In this document: piece after piece, positions 9,183-18,497 of the stretch
Position numbering within the stretch: the first letter of the stretch is position 1
Layout of the letters: each line of letters starts with the position of its first letter
DNA from: Actinomyces sp. oral taxon 171 str. F0337
GTDB lineage: Bacteria > Actinomycetota > Actinomycetes > Actinomycetales > Actinomycetaceae
Direction: 5' to 3'
Assembly (NCBI RefSeq): GCF_005696555.1
Contig: NZ_CP040005.1
Location: 1,178,001 to 1,242,000, forward strand
DNA length: 64,000 bases
Translations under genes and position numbers: made by a program
Notes under the pieces: model-generated
Databases searched by the model: none
The model's input: only the letters and a program-made list of their open reading frames with translations
Told to the model about the DNA's origin: nothing

Positions 9183-9256
9183 GTCGCCATTGTGCCCGGA
9201 TCCGCCGGGCTCCGCCCGATGGATCCGGGCACGGGCGGAGCCGGAGACTGCCCGAC

Positions 9257-10582
9257 TCAGCGCCCTACTCCCGCGTAGGTCCACCCGGCCTCGCGCCAGG
9301 CCACCGGGTCCAGCGCGTTACGTCCGTCAATGATGACGCGCTCGGCGACGCCATCGGCGGCATCGGCGGGATCGAGCGCCACGAACTGGTCCCACTCGGT
9401 CAGCAGCAGGACGAGCTCGGCTCCCCTGAGCGCGGCGCGGGGGTCGTCCTCCAAGGTGAGGTGGGGGTGGGAGCGGGCCACGACGGGCAGGGCCTGCGGG
9501 TCGCAGACCGTGACCTCCGCCCCGAGGTCGGCCAGACGGGAGGCGACATCCAGGGCGGGCGAGTCGCGCACGTCGTCACTCAGCGGCTTGAAGGCCGCCC
9601 CCAGGATGGTGATCGACCGACCGGACAGCTCACCGCCCACGTGGGTGCGGGCCAGCTCGACGATCCGGTCGCGCTGCTCACGGTTGATGGAGTCGACCCG
9701 GCTCAGCAGGTCCGCCAGGTGCACGGCGCCGTGAAGGTCGGCACTGGCCTGCAGCGCCCGGATGTCCTTGGGAAGGCAGCCTCCGCCGAAGCCGACGCCG
9801 GCCTGGAGGAAGCGCCTGCCGATGCGCGGGTCGTGGCCGATGGCGTCGGCCAGGACTGTGACGTCGGCCCCGGCCGTGTCACACAGGTGGGCCATGGCGT
9901 TGATGAAGCTGATCTTGGTGGCCAGGAAGGAGTTCGCCGCGGTCTTGACCAGCTCGGCGGTGGGGTAGTCGGTGACGATCCTGGGGATGCCCTCCTCCAG
10001 CAGGTCCTGGTAGACGGCGTCGAGCGCGGTCTGGGCCTCCTGGGCGTCACGGGGATCGGCGGGAACCCCGTAGACGATGCGGTCGGGGTGGAGGGTGTCG
10101 GCCACGGCGAAGCCCTCGCGCAGGAACTCGGGGTTCCACAGCACCAGGGCACGGCCTGCCAGGCGCTCGGCCACCTGCTGGGCGGTGCCCACCGGAACGG
10201 TCGACTTGCCCACCACCAGGCTGCGCCCGCCCTCGGGCAGGGCGTCGTGAAGCATGTCGACCACGCTCCACAGCTGGCTCAGGTCGGCCTCCCCGCCGGT
10301 GGCGGACTGCGGGGTCCCCACAGCGATGAAGTGGACGTCGGCCTCGGCCAGCTCGGCCGGTGTCGGCGTTGAGGTGAAGCGCAGGTCGCCCTGCTGAGCC
10401 CCTGTGACCAGCAGCTCGGGCAGCCCCGGCTCATAGAAGGGGGCGCGGCCCTGAGCGAGGGCCTCGACCTGCTCGGGACGGGTGTCGATCCCCAGGACGT
10501 GGTGTCCCAGGTGGGCCATGGCGGCGGCGTGGACGGCACCGAGGTATCCACAGCCGATGACGGTGAGCTTGAGAGGGGTCAT
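9257..10582 (-). CDS. ugd: UDP-glucose/GDP-mannose 6-dehydrogenase family
   Basis: 441 residues from the ATG at 10582, which overlaps the preceding stop as ATGA and gives MTPLKLTVIGCGYLGAVHAA, a standard Rossmann start. The frame continues 12 nt upstream, but the overlap start is preferred. The catalytic cysteine is in GVGFGGGCLPKD, with upstream GTP and GKSTVPVGTA motifs. The family oxidises UDP-glucose to UDP-glucuronate using two NAD+. As the last biosynthetic gene of the glycosyltransferase operon, it probably makes the uronic acid donor for that pathway. Substrate specificity (UDP-Glc, UDP-GlcNAc/ManNAc or GDP-Man) cannot be told from the sequence by eye. Confidence 0.88.
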   Translation of the reverse strand: MTPLKLTVIGCGYLGAVHAAAMAHLGHHVLGIDTRPEQVEALAQGRAPFYEPGLPELLVTGAQQGDLRFTSTPTPAELAEADVHFIAVGTPQSATGGEADLSQLWSVVDMLHDALPEGGRSLVVGKSTVPVGTAQQVAERLAGRALVLWNPEFLREGFAVADTLHPDRIVYGVPADPRDAQEAQTALDAVYQDLLEEGIPRIVTDYPTAELVKTAANSFLATKISFINAMAHLCDTAGADVTVLADAIGHDPRIGRRFLQAGVGFGGGCLPKDIRALQASADLHGAVHLADLLSRVDSINREQRDRIVELARTHVGGELSGRSITILGAAFKPLSDDVRDSPALDVASRLADLGAEVTVCDPQALPVVARSHPHLTLEDDPRAALRGAELVLLLTEWDQFVALDPADAADGVAERVIIDGRNALDPVAWREAGWTYAGVGR

Positions 10583-11685
10583 GAGTTGTTCCAATCGTTG
10601 GTGAGGTCCAGGGGCATGAAGGGGGAGGCGTCCCCCAGGCAGTGGCGCACCCAGACGGGCAGCCAGTGGTGGGCAGCGGGACGGAAGGCGTGGACGAAGA
10701 CGAGCCGCAGTGCCGAGGATCGGTAGTAGGTCTCCAGACGTTGCGCCGTCATGGGCAGCGTGCGGGCCAGGTCATCGAGCAGTCCGCGGACCCGGGCGTG
10801 AGTCTCAGGGCCGAGCCGGCCGCGAACTGCCATGAGATCCGCGTGGGCCCAGAGGTTGCCCAGATCGAGGGCCGCCTCAGCCATGGCCGCGGTATCCAGG
10901 TCGAGCAGGGACAGGTCGGTCCCGTCCCACAGGAGCTGGCCGTCGTGGAGGTCGCGGTGGGTGATGACGTGCACCCCGCTGCCCTCCCTCAGGCTCAGGC
11001 AGGTGTCCACCACCTGCTCGTGCAGAAGATCCTGCTGGTCGATGACGCCGTAGCGTTGGGCGGAGGCGAGCCAACGTCGCAGCACCTCGGCCTCCTGACG
11101 CGGCCCGTGGAGGGGCAGGTCCGCCTCGCCGTCGCCCAGGCGCGACCAGGAGTCCCTGAGTCGCTGCCACCCGGGCAGGCCGGCGTCACCGAGCTCGTCG
11201 AGGCTGCGGCCGGGCAGCAGCTCGAGGTCGACGACATCGTCTCCGTTGCCCAGGACCCTGGGGGTGCGCAGGCCGGTGACCCGCAGCACCGAGGCGGCGG
11301 TCGTGTGCGCCCGCACCAGGGAGGCGGCCTTGTGGGGCCGCACGATCTTGCGGACTCGGGAGGCCTCCATCACGACGGCGCGGCGGCCGGCGCGGTGGAC
11401 GACGAGCGCCCCGGTCAGCTGCCCGGACAGGGCCGGCAGGGCCGGCAGGGCCGGGTCCTCGGCGTAGGGCAGCAGGTCGGGGGTGCTCCCGACGGTGACG
11501 TGCCCGGCACGTAGACGGCTCTGGCCATCGACGCACTCGATGCTCACGCTCGCGGTGCGCGAGTCCCGGTTGCCGGGCCAGGCCCGGCGCAGCCCGGGGA
11601 TGGCGCGCAGAGTGCTCAGCATGTCCGTCATCTCCGTTGTCTGTGTCATCTCAGTCATTCGTGTCGTACTCGTCGCGTCCGTCAT
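10579..11685 (-). CDS. APH-fold small-molecule kinase (second of a pair)
   Basis: 368 residues; the ATG at 11685 overlaps the previous stop as ATGA. The protein-kinase-like phosphotransferase core is shown by THRDLHDGQLLW (the HxDxxxxN/Q catalytic loop, with Gln in the Asn position) and LLDLDTAAMAEAALDLGNL (metal-binding Asp). The N-terminal lobe is diverged. Related folds include aminoglycoside, choline and maltose kinases. Being between a second APH-like gene and UDP-glucose dehydrogenase, it more likely phosphorylates a sugar or saccharide intermediate than an antibiotic; this is inference. A 9-bp tandem repeat (gccggcagg, near 11,430-11,455) encodes repeated Leu-Pro-Ala and could slip. 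Confidence 0.72.
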   Translation of the reverse strand: MTDATSTTRMTEMTQTTEMTDMLSTLRAIPGLRRAWPGNRDSRTASVSIECVDGQSRLRAGHVTVGSTPDLLPYAEDPALPALPALSGQLTGALVVHRAGRRAVVMEASRVRKIVRPHKAASLVRAHTTAASVLRVTGLRTPRVLGNGDDVVDLELLPGRSLDELGDAGLPGWQRLRDSWSRLGDGEADLPLHGPRQEAEVLRRWLASAQRYGVIDQQDLLHEQVVDTCLSLREGSGVHVITHRDLHDGQLLWDGTDLSLLDLDTAAMAEAALDLGNLWAHADLMAVRGRLGPETHARVRGLLDDLARTLPMTAQRLETYYRSSALRLVFVHAFRPAAHHWLPVWVRHCLGDASPFMPLDLTNDWNNS

Positions 11686-12902
11686 GCCCAGGTGGTCTCC
11701 GTCTCAGGGGACCGGGCGATGCGCTCGATGGCGGCCAGCTCGGCGCCGATGCGCTCACGCCAGGACGGGTGGGCACGGCGCAGGGGATCGGCCAGTCGCG
11801 CCAGCCTCGACAGTGCGATCGCCGTCCCCAGCTCCTCGCCGCCCGGCACCGGCCGGTGCGCGGCGTAACCCTCCAGCAGGGCACGCCCCTGAGACGGCGG
11901 CGCGACCGCCAGGTAGGAGCCCAGATCCGTCGCCGCCGGTGCCAGGCGCACCCGGTCGAAGTCGGTCAACCAGACCCGCCCGGTCGAGTGCTCGTAGAGC
12001 ACCTGATCGGGGGAGGCGTCGCCGTGGGTGAGAACCGGTGACCCCAGGATCCGGGCGGGCAGCATGTCGCCCGCCGCCCGTACCCGGCGCGCCAGCTCAG
12101 GGGCCAGGACGTCGAGCTGACGGGCATGGACCTCAGCCAGCTCCCGAGCAGTGGGATGCTGATGCGGCAGCCGGTCGACGAGCTCCGGAGGCAGCAGCCC
12201 GGCGCAGGAGTGCAGCTCGGCCATCAGGGCCCCCACGCGACTGGTGGCCTCCGTGGGGCCCTGAGCGGTGGCCGGACCATCAGCGTTGTCCGCGTAGAGG
12301 TCGGCCAGGTTGGTGTCCCCGCACCACTGCTGAATGCTGACGCGGCCCTCGCACCCGGCCACGGCCTGCGAGTCGAGGAACCGGGGGACCGGGAGGAGCC
12401 CGGACAGGAGGCGGTGGACGTCGTCGGACGGCCCTCCGGCACCGGTCCGCAACCGCAGGACCGCTGAGCCGTCTCGCAGGATCAGGCGCCGTGAGGGGTT
12501 GTATCGCAGCACGTCCCGGGCGTCCCAGGCGCTGAGCACTCCCAGCCCCATCGCCTGGGCGAGAGGCTCGGCGAGCTTGGGGTCGGTGAGAACCTCACCG
12601 CACTGCAGCAGCAGAACGTCATCCAGGGTGCGGGTGACGGGGGGCTGCGCCAGCCCCAGCGAGGCGGCCAGGCCCTCGGCCTGAACGGCCTTGGAGTGCG
12701 AGACCGGCCAGAGCAGACGTGCCCAGCCCGCTGTGAGCCCGGTGCTCCGCTCCGTCAGGGACACCAGGACAGACACCCCCGGCTTGACGCGCAGCCTGTC
12801 GGCCCGCACCGGGAGCTCGAGGAGCTCACTGAGCCGGTCGGCGTCGAGCACCATGGCGACGGCGTCGGCCGTGGTCGTTGCGCTGATGGTCGAAGACGTC
12901 AC
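11682..12902 (-). CDS. APH-fold small-molecule kinase (first of a pair)
   Basis: 406 residues from the GTG at 12902, which overlaps the ABC transporter stop as GTGA. The catalytic loop is LTHGDASPDQVLYE and the metal site WLTDFDRVRLAPAATDLGSYLA, both normal for the aminoglycoside-phosphotransferase (APH) superfamily. The N-terminal half, with RVKPGVSVLVSL, fits a nucleotide-binding lobe. The two APH-like proteins in this operon are clearly different from each other, so they may act on successive intermediates or form a heteromer. Substrate unknown. Confidence 0.72.
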   Translation of the reverse strand: MTSSTISATTTADAVAMVLDADRLSELLELPVRADRLRVKPGVSVLVSLTERSTGLTAGWARLLWPVSHSKAVQAEGLAASLGLAQPPVTRTLDDVLLLQCGEVLTDPKLAEPLAQAMGLGVLSAWDARDVLRYNPSRRLILRDGSAVLRLRTGAGGPSDDVHRLLSGLLPVPRFLDSQAVAGCEGRVSIQQWCGDTNLADLYADNADGPATAQGPTEATSRVGALMAELHSCAGLLPPELVDRLPHQHPTARELAEVHARQLDVLAPELARRVRAAGDMLPARILGSPVLTHGDASPDQVLYEHSTGRVWLTDFDRVRLAPAATDLGSYLAVAPPSQGRALLEGYAAHRPVPGGEELGTAIALSRLARLADPLRRAHPSWRERIGAELAAIERIARSPETETTWA

Positions 12903-14728
12903 GATCCGCTCCCCGCCAGGGCGAAGGAATCGGTCAGGTGACTGCTCGCCCACCGACGGAAGTCGGCCGAGGACTCCATGAGGTCCTCAGGACTGCCCTC
13001 CAAGCGGATCCGCCCGTCCTGGATCCACACCACCCGGTCGGCACGCATGGCGGCCTGCGGGTCGTGGGTGACGGTCAGAGTCGTGCGCCCGGCCACCAGC
13101 TCATCGATCGCCTCGAGCACCGCCGACGTCGAGGCCGGGTCCAGCCCAGTGGTCGCCTCATCCAGGATGATGATCGGCGAGTCCCGCAGCAGCGCCCGAG
13201 CGATGGCGATGCGCTGACGCTGGCCGCCGGAGAGGGTGCCGCCCCGCTCGCCCACGGCCGTGTCGTAGCCGTCGGGCATCTGAGTGATGAAGTCGTGGGC
13301 GTGGGCGGCGCGCGCGGCCGCCTCCACCTCCTCATCGGAGGCATCGGGCCGCCCCAGCCGGATGTTCTCCCGGATCGTGCCGGTCAGCAGCACCGCCTCC
13401 TGGTGCAGGACCGAGGCCTGCGAGCGCAGGAAGCGCAGATCCAGTTCGTCCAGGCTGTGCCCGTCGAGACTCACCGTGCCGGACGTCGGATCCAGGGCCC
13501 GAACCACCAGGGACACCAGGGTTGACTTGCCTGAGCCCGACGGCCCCACGAGAGCCACGTGCTCGCCGGGGACCACCGTCAGGTTCACTCCGTGCAGCAC
13601 CTCGCGGCCCTCGTAGGCGGCATGCACGTGGTCGAAGTGGACCATGCCGTGAACCGTGTCCAGCACGGTGGCGTTATTGGGGGAGACGATCTCGGGCTTG
13701 ACCGCCATGAGGTCGGCCACCCGCTCTCCCGAGGCCGTCGCCCGGGCGATGCGGCCGGTGTACTTGGCCATGTCCCGAAGCGGCTTCATGGTGGTGCGCA
13801 GGTAGGTCGTGAAGAGCACCAGGTCTCCCGGGGACATGGCGCCGTTCAGGACCCGGATGCCCCCGCCGACCATGACCACTGCGGTGGCCACGCCGACGAT
13901 GACGTCCGTGGAGCGCTCCAGGCGCGCGGCGATACGGCGCGAGCGCACCCCCTCACTGAGCGACACCGTGTTGGCGCCCGTGAAACGCTCGTGCAGCAGC
14001 GGCTCCAGACCGTAGGCCTGGACCACCTTGATGGCGCCGAGCGCCTCCTGGGCGGTGTTGGCCAGGTTCCCCTCCGACTTGCGGCTGCGCAACGAGGCCG
14101 CGGAGATCCGCCGTGAGTTGCCCGAGGACGCGAGCAGGAAGGCTACCACCGCCAGAAGCACGATCATGGCCAGCAACGGGTCCAGGAACACCATGACCAC
14201 GACCATGACCAGCAGGGTCAAGGTGTTGGCGGCCATCGGCAGGCCGGCGGTGACAGCCACCTCCTGCATGCGGTTGACGTCCGCGATGAGCCGCTGAACC
14301 GTGTCCGCGCTGCGGTTGCGGGCATGGAACTGCTGGGACAGGCCCTGAACGTGGTGGAAGGCCCGGCTGCGCAGGGAGGCCGCCGTCCGTGAGCCCACCA
14401 GGGCGAAGGCCACGGTGGCCAGGTAGTTGCACACCGCCCGGCCGGCCACGATCACCAGCAGGGCGACACCGAGCCCCACCAACGAGGAGACCGTGGCGGG
14501 GGAACTGCCCGTGTGTCGGCCCAGAGCCGCCACCAACGAGTCGATGGCGATCTTCAGTGGCCAGGGCTCGAGCACCCGGAAGACCACCTCCGCCAGGAGC
14601 ACCACCGTGCCTCCGGCCATGAGACGCCACTGCGGTGCGGCATCAGGACCCACCAGCCGCAGGGTCTGCCGCATGGGGGAGTGGCGCATCCGACTGCATC
14701 CGTGACGGCGTGGAAGCGAGCCCATCAC
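12899..14728 (-). CDS. ABC exporter half-transporter (TMD-NBD fusion)
   Basis: 609 residues, the usual length for an exporter with one membrane domain (about 30-320, six helices) fused to one ATPase domain. The NBD carries Walker A (ALVGPSGSGKSTL), Q-loop (LHQEAVLL), signature LSGGQRQRIAIARAL, Walker B IIILDEATTGLD and H-loop LTVTHDP. The start is GTG at 14728 (GTGA overlap with the upstream stop) or ATG at 14725. It should work as a homodimer. Its position between glycosyltransferases and sugar-kinase-like genes suggests it exports the operon's glycan or glycosylated product. Confidence 0.92.
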   Translation of the reverse strand: MMGSLPRRHGCSRMRHSPMRQTLRLVGPDAAPQWRLMAGGTVVLLAEVVFRVLEPWPLKIAIDSLVAALGRHTGSSPATVSSLVGLGVALLVIVAGRAVCNYLATVAFALVGSRTAASLRSRAFHHVQGLSQQFHARNRSADTVQRLIADVNRMQEVAVTAGLPMAANTLTLLVMVVVMVFLDPLLAMIVLLAVVAFLLASSGNSRRISAASLRSRKSEGNLANTAQEALGAIKVVQAYGLEPLLHERFTGANTVSLSEGVRSRRIAARLERSTDVIVGVATAVVMVGGGIRVLNGAMSPGDLVLFTTYLRTTMKPLRDMAKYTGRIARATASGERVADLMAVKPEIVSPNNATVLDTVHGMVHFDHVHAAYEGREVLHGVNLTVVPGEHVALVGPSGSGKSTLVSLVVRALDPTSGTVSLDGHSLDELDLRFLRSQASVLHQEAVLLTGTIRENIRLGRPDASDEEVEAAARAAHAHDFITQMPDGYDTAVGERGGTLSGGQRQRIAIARALLRDSPIIILDEATTGLDPASTSAVLEAIDELVAGRTTLTVTHDPQAAMRADRVVWIQDGRIRLEGSPEDLMESSADFRRWASSHLTDSFALAGSGS

Positions 14729-15894
14729 CGCCCACCCCCCTGAGGCACGCCGGCCAGCTCCAGGATCCGGGTGACGACCCGCCGCCAGGAGTGGCGCTCC
14801 TCGGCCAGGAGACGGCCGTTGCGCCCCATCCGGGCCCGCCGCTGGGGCGAGGCCGCCAGATCATCCAGGGCCGCGGCCAGCGCCGTGGGGTCCGAGGGCG
14901 TCACGAGCACACCATGGAGCTGCGAGCCCTCCTCAAGCAGCTGGGGGATCTGCCCGACGTCGGAGGCCACGACCGCCAGACCCGCGGCCAGGTACTCCAG
15001 GACCTTCATGGGGGAGAAGTACTGCTGCTCGCGACCTCCCAGATCCGGATAAGGGGCCACCCCGATCGCCGAACCCGCCATGTGGGCGGGGATCTCCTCA
15101 GGAGAGACCGCCCCCCGGAAGTCCGCCTCCACCCCCAGGCGCTCGGCCTGAGCCCGGAGCGTTTCCATCTCAGGGCCGTCCCCGATGATCCGCAGGCTCC
15201 ACTGCTGACGCGCCAGGGACGCTGCCGTGATGAGGTCGGCCACCCCGTGCCACGGCTTGAGCGTCCCCACGAAGGTGACGACCACCCGCTCGGGGTCCGC
15301 CGGCTGAGGCTGGATACGGCGCACACTCACACCGTTGGGAACCGTGTGGATCCTGTCGGCGACAGCGTCGGCATCCGGCACGTCGGCGGTATGACGACGA
15401 ACCCAGTCGGCCACCGGGTCCGAGACGCACACCGTGGCCCGAGCGGCCCCGACCTGACGGCGCAGCGCCTGCTCGGCACCGGAGGCGTCCACCAGTGAGC
15501 GGTGACGACGCTGCTCGTCGATCAACGGAGCATTGACCTCCAGGACCCCCGGTACTCCGGTGGCCGCCGTGATGTCGGCCAGCGCCGTGGAGAACAGGGA
15601 GTAGCGCTCATAGACCAGGTCGGCGCCGTCGGCGACCACCCGTGAGGCGATCCTCTGCGCGGCACGCACCTGAGCCTGCTCCCGCTCAGCGGGAGCGACA
15701 TCGGAGACCGTCTCCAGGTGCAGCTCGAGGTCGGTCAGGTCGGCGGGGACGTGCTCACCCGAGCGCAGGGCGTAGAGCACCACCTCGTGGCCGGCGGCCC
15801 GCAGCTCGCGAACGACCTCCTGGATGTGCACCGAGGCGCCCTTGGTCCCGAACACCGGGATGCCCGGGTCGCAGCAGATGTAGGCGATCCGCAT
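14725..15894 (-). CDS. GT4-family glycosyltransferase
   Basis: 389 residues, two Rossmann-like domains of the GT-B fold. The N-terminus MRIAYICCDPGIPVFGTKGASVHIQEVVREL is typical of GT4 enzymes that act on surface sugars. The C-terminal donor domain has VTFVGTLKPWHGVADLI and the EX7E-like region around SPMKVLEYLAAGLAVVASDVG. It retains VPNGV, the usual domain linker. The ATG overlaps the preceding gene's stop by one base (TGATG). Donor and acceptor are unknown; UDP-glucuronate from the same operon is a candidate donor. Confidence 0.88.
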   Translation of the reverse strand: MRIAYICCDPGIPVFGTKGASVHIQEVVRELRAAGHEVVLYALRSGEHVPADLTDLELHLETVSDVAPAEREQAQVRAAQRIASRVVADGADLVYERYSLFSTALADITAATGVPGVLEVNAPLIDEQRRHRSLVDASGAEQALRRQVGAARATVCVSDPVADWVRRHTADVPDADAVADRIHTVPNGVSVRRIQPQPADPERVVVTFVGTLKPWHGVADLITAASLARQQWSLRIIGDGPEMETLRAQAERLGVEADFRGAVSPEEIPAHMAGSAIGVAPYPDLGGREQQYFSPMKVLEYLAAGLAVVASDVGQIPQLLEEGSQLHGVLVTPSDPTALAAALDDLAASPQRRARMGRNGRLLAEERHSWRRVVTRILELAGVPQGGGR

Positions 15895-17180
15895 CAGGCG
15901 GCTCCTTCCTGGTCGGCCAGGTACATGCTGGGGGCGGGGACGGGACCCGACTGCCAGGCTGACAGGACCTCGGCCTGGGCTCGGGAGTCGAAGTGCTCCT
16001 CGATCAGCGCCCGCGCCCCACGGGACAGCGAGACGGTGTCGACCTCGCCCAGCGCGATCCCGCGCAGGGCCACGGCCAGGGAGGCCGGGTCGCCCGGGGG
16101 CAGAAGGAGCCCGGTGACGCCGTCGTGAACCACCTCCGGCAGGCCTGAGACCGCCGTGGCCACGACCGGCGTCCCGCAGGCCATCGCCTCCAGGATCACC
16201 GTGGGCAGACCATCGATGTTGCCGTCGGCCGCCTCGATGCAGGGAGCCACGAACACGTCCGAGCGCGCCAGCAGATCGCGCACCTCCGCCTGCGTGAGCG
16301 GACCCAGCAGACGGATCCTGCCGGCCAGCCCCAGGCGGTCGATCTGCTCCGTCAGGCGCTCACGCTCGTCACCGTCACCGGCCAGCTCCGCCTCGACGTC
16401 GACACCCGAGCTCACCAGGATCCTCACCGCCTCGACCAGGTCGGCGAAGCCCTTCTTGGGCACCAGCCGACCCACAGCGCACACCCGCAGCGGTTCGGCC
16501 CTCTTGGCGGACACCTGCTTCGGGGCGCGGTAGGAGAAGCGATCCAGCTCCAGGGCGTTGTAGCGCAGCGACACAGTGGCGCCCGTGCCCGCCAGCGCTG
16601 TTCCCAGGTAGTCCTCGTTGTAACGGCTGATGGCGATGACCCGCTGCGCGTCGGTGCAGATCCGGCGCAGCCACTTCGGGTCCACCGACTCGTGGAAGAT
16701 GTCCTTGGCGTGAGTGGTCACGGTGTAGGGGATACCGGTCAGGGCCGAGGCGATCCACGTGACCCGCCCCGCCAGGGACGCGAAGTGCGCGTGCAGGTGG
16801 GTGATGGAGTCTCGGCGCGCCTGGCGCGCCAGCTCCACGCCCTGAGCCACCTCGTCACCGGGGAGCTCGGCCAGCACCGGCATGATGGCGGCGAAGCGCT
16901 CGCGGTCCTCCTGGCGGGTCAGGCCGTTGGTGAGCTGGTTCCACAGGTCGATGGCCCGCTGCGGCCGGCCCACCCAGTTGACCCGGGCGGCGACCCTGGC
17001 GATCTCGGGGTGGAAGCGCGCATCCGTGGTGGGGCGCAGCGCATAGATGCTCAGGTCCTCACCCTGGGCCTCACGGGCCAGGATCTCGGTGACGATGAAG
17101 GTCTCCGAGAAGCGGGGGTAGACCTTCAGGACGTATCCGATACGGGGACCGCCCTGGGGGGTGTCGAGTGAGGGATTCAT
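15894..17180 (-). CDS. GT4-family glycosyltransferase (WcaL/colanic-acid type)
   Basis: 428 residues. The opening RIGYVLKVYPRFSETFIVTEILAREAQG is characteristic of the WcaL/exopolysaccharide branch of GT4. A histidine-rich acceptor-side stretch (THLHAHFAS) follows. The donor site holds AVGRLVPKKGFADLVEA and DGLPTVILEAMACGTPVVAT, the EX7E motif (E, seven residues, then variation). The ATG at 17180 overlaps the upstream stop as ATGA. It is the second enzyme of the operon by order of translation. It probably extends a lipid- or peptide-linked saccharide; acceptor unknown. Confidence 0.88.
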   Translation of the reverse strand: MNPSLDTPQGGPRIGYVLKVYPRFSETFIVTEILAREAQGEDLSIYALRPTTDARFHPEIARVAARVNWVGRPQRAIDLWNQLTNGLTRQEDRERFAAIMPVLAELPGDEVAQGVELARQARRDSITHLHAHFASLAGRVTWIASALTGIPYTVTTHAKDIFHESVDPKWLRRICTDAQRVIAISRYNEDYLGTALAGTGATVSLRYNALELDRFSYRAPKQVSAKRAEPLRVCAVGRLVPKKGFADLVEAVRILVSSGVDVEAELAGDGDERERLTEQIDRLGLAGRIRLLGPLTQAEVRDLLARSDVFVAPCIEAADGNIDGLPTVILEAMACGTPVVATAVSGLPEVVHDGVTGLLLPPGDPASLAVALRGIALGEVDTVSLSRGARALIEEHFDSRAQAEVLSAWQSGPVPAPSMYLADQEGAA

Positions 17181-18469
17181 GCGGGGATCTCCATCCTGGT
17201 GAGGCTGGCGTCGTGGCTGTTGAGATGACTGAGGCGGGTGGTGGGGCCGTCGCTCCGGTCGCCAATGAGCTCGGCGGCGAGCACAGGGACGGTCGCCAGA
17301 CCGTCCAGGCGCAGACGACGTCGCCCCATCAGGTGGTTGCGGGCGGTGTCCTGATCACGCAGCAGCTCGGTGAGCCGGTTCTCCAGCGCCGCGGCACTCA
17401 GATCCGTGACTCTCAGGAGATCGACGGCTCCGGCCTCCTTCAGGGCGGTGGCCCGGATGAACTGCTCAAGGCGAGGCGTCTCGCGCGGGACGAGGAGAGC
17501 CGGGGTGTCGGAGGCGAGGATCTCGCTGACCGTGTTGTACCCGGCCATCGAGATGACCGCCGCGGCCTGCTGGATGTGGCGACTCATTCCCGGCCAGGAC
17601 CGGCGCACGACGGTGCGGGGACCGGCCGCCTGAGCGACCTGGTGGAACAGGGCGGCATCGAGCTGCGGGCCGGTGACCACGACATGCCGGTAGCCGTCAG
17701 GGACGCGTGCCTTCGCGGCGGCCCGCAGCAGGGTGATGCCGTCGGAGCCGCCGCCGGCGGTCGTCAGGATGAAGGGCTCCGGATCGAGGGCGTTACCTGC
17801 CAGCGCGGTTGAGGCCTCGGAGCCGTCCCTGGTCTCGGCGATATCGCGACCGTGGGCGAGGTAGCCGGTGTAGCGCATCCGCTCCTCCAGTGCGGTCGGG
17901 GCCTCACCGGTGGCACTCAGGTCGTGGACCGCGGCGTCCCCGTAGACCCAGACCTCGTCGATGAGCCGGCGTAGCGTGTCGGTGTCGCCGAGCTCATCCC
18001 ACTCCCGCTGCACGGTTGCCGGGGTGTCCAGGACCTCGCGCAGGCCGAGCACCACACGCGCGGCGGGGTGAGCCCGGCGCAGGTGCGTCAGGGGCTCGCG
18101 CAGCTCCTGGTGCACCCCGTAGGGATGCCGATCGATGATGAGCAGATCCGGGGCGAAGGTGCTCAGGACGCCGGACAGCAGGGCACCCCGGATCAGGCTC
18201 AGGTCCTCACGGGTGATGCGCAGCCGCTGTGGCAGGTAGGTGCCCCCGGACTTCTTGACTCCTGGCAGCACCAACCAGTCGAAACCGTCAGGAAGGCGGT
18301 AGTCCTGCCCCGGAGCCAGGCCGGTGATGACCAAACCAGTGACGTCATGACCGGTGAGCCCCGGCAGTGCCCGGGCCAGGTGATGGGCCAGAGCGAGGTT
18401 GCGGCGAAGGTGGCCCAACCCCTTGGCGTCGTGGCTGTAGAGGGCCACACGTAGGGGAACGGTCGTCAT
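17177..18469 (-). CDS. GT28/MurG-like glycosyltransferase, first gene of the operon
   Basis: 430 residues. VALYSHDAKGLGHLRRNLALAHHLA is the glycine/histidine start seen in MurG/GT28-like enzymes. The C-terminal half (ILTTAGGGSDG, then VISMAGYNTVSEILASDTPALLVPRETPRLEQ) matches the GT28 C-domain in which a glycine-rich loop and an E-x-Q segment bind the nucleotide sugar. The ATG at 18469 follows aggagaaga. It is the first gene of a run of seven translationally coupled genes, so its upstream region carries the operon control signals. It does not replace murG, whose gene normally lies in the division cluster. Confidence 0.82.
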   Translation of the reverse strand: MTTVPLRVALYSHDAKGLGHLRRNLALAHHLARALPGLTGHDVTGLVITGLAPGQDYRLPDGFDWLVLPGVKKSGGTYLPQRLRITREDLSLIRGALLSGVLSTFAPDLLIIDRHPYGVHQELREPLTHLRRAHPAARVVLGLREVLDTPATVQREWDELGDTDTLRRLIDEVWVYGDAAVHDLSATGEAPTALEERMRYTGYLAHGRDIAETRDGSEASTALAGNALDPEPFILTTAGGGSDGITLLRAAAKARVPDGYRHVVVTGPQLDAALFHQVAQAAGPRTVVRRSWPGMSRHIQQAAAVISMAGYNTVSEILASDTPALLVPRETPRLEQFIRATALKEAGAVDLLRVTDLSAAALENRLTELLRDQDTARNHLMGRRRLRLDGLATVPVLAAELIGDRSDGPTTRLSHLNSHDASLTRMEIPA

Positions 18470-18497
18470 GATCGTCTCTTCTCCTGGTGTCAGTTGT

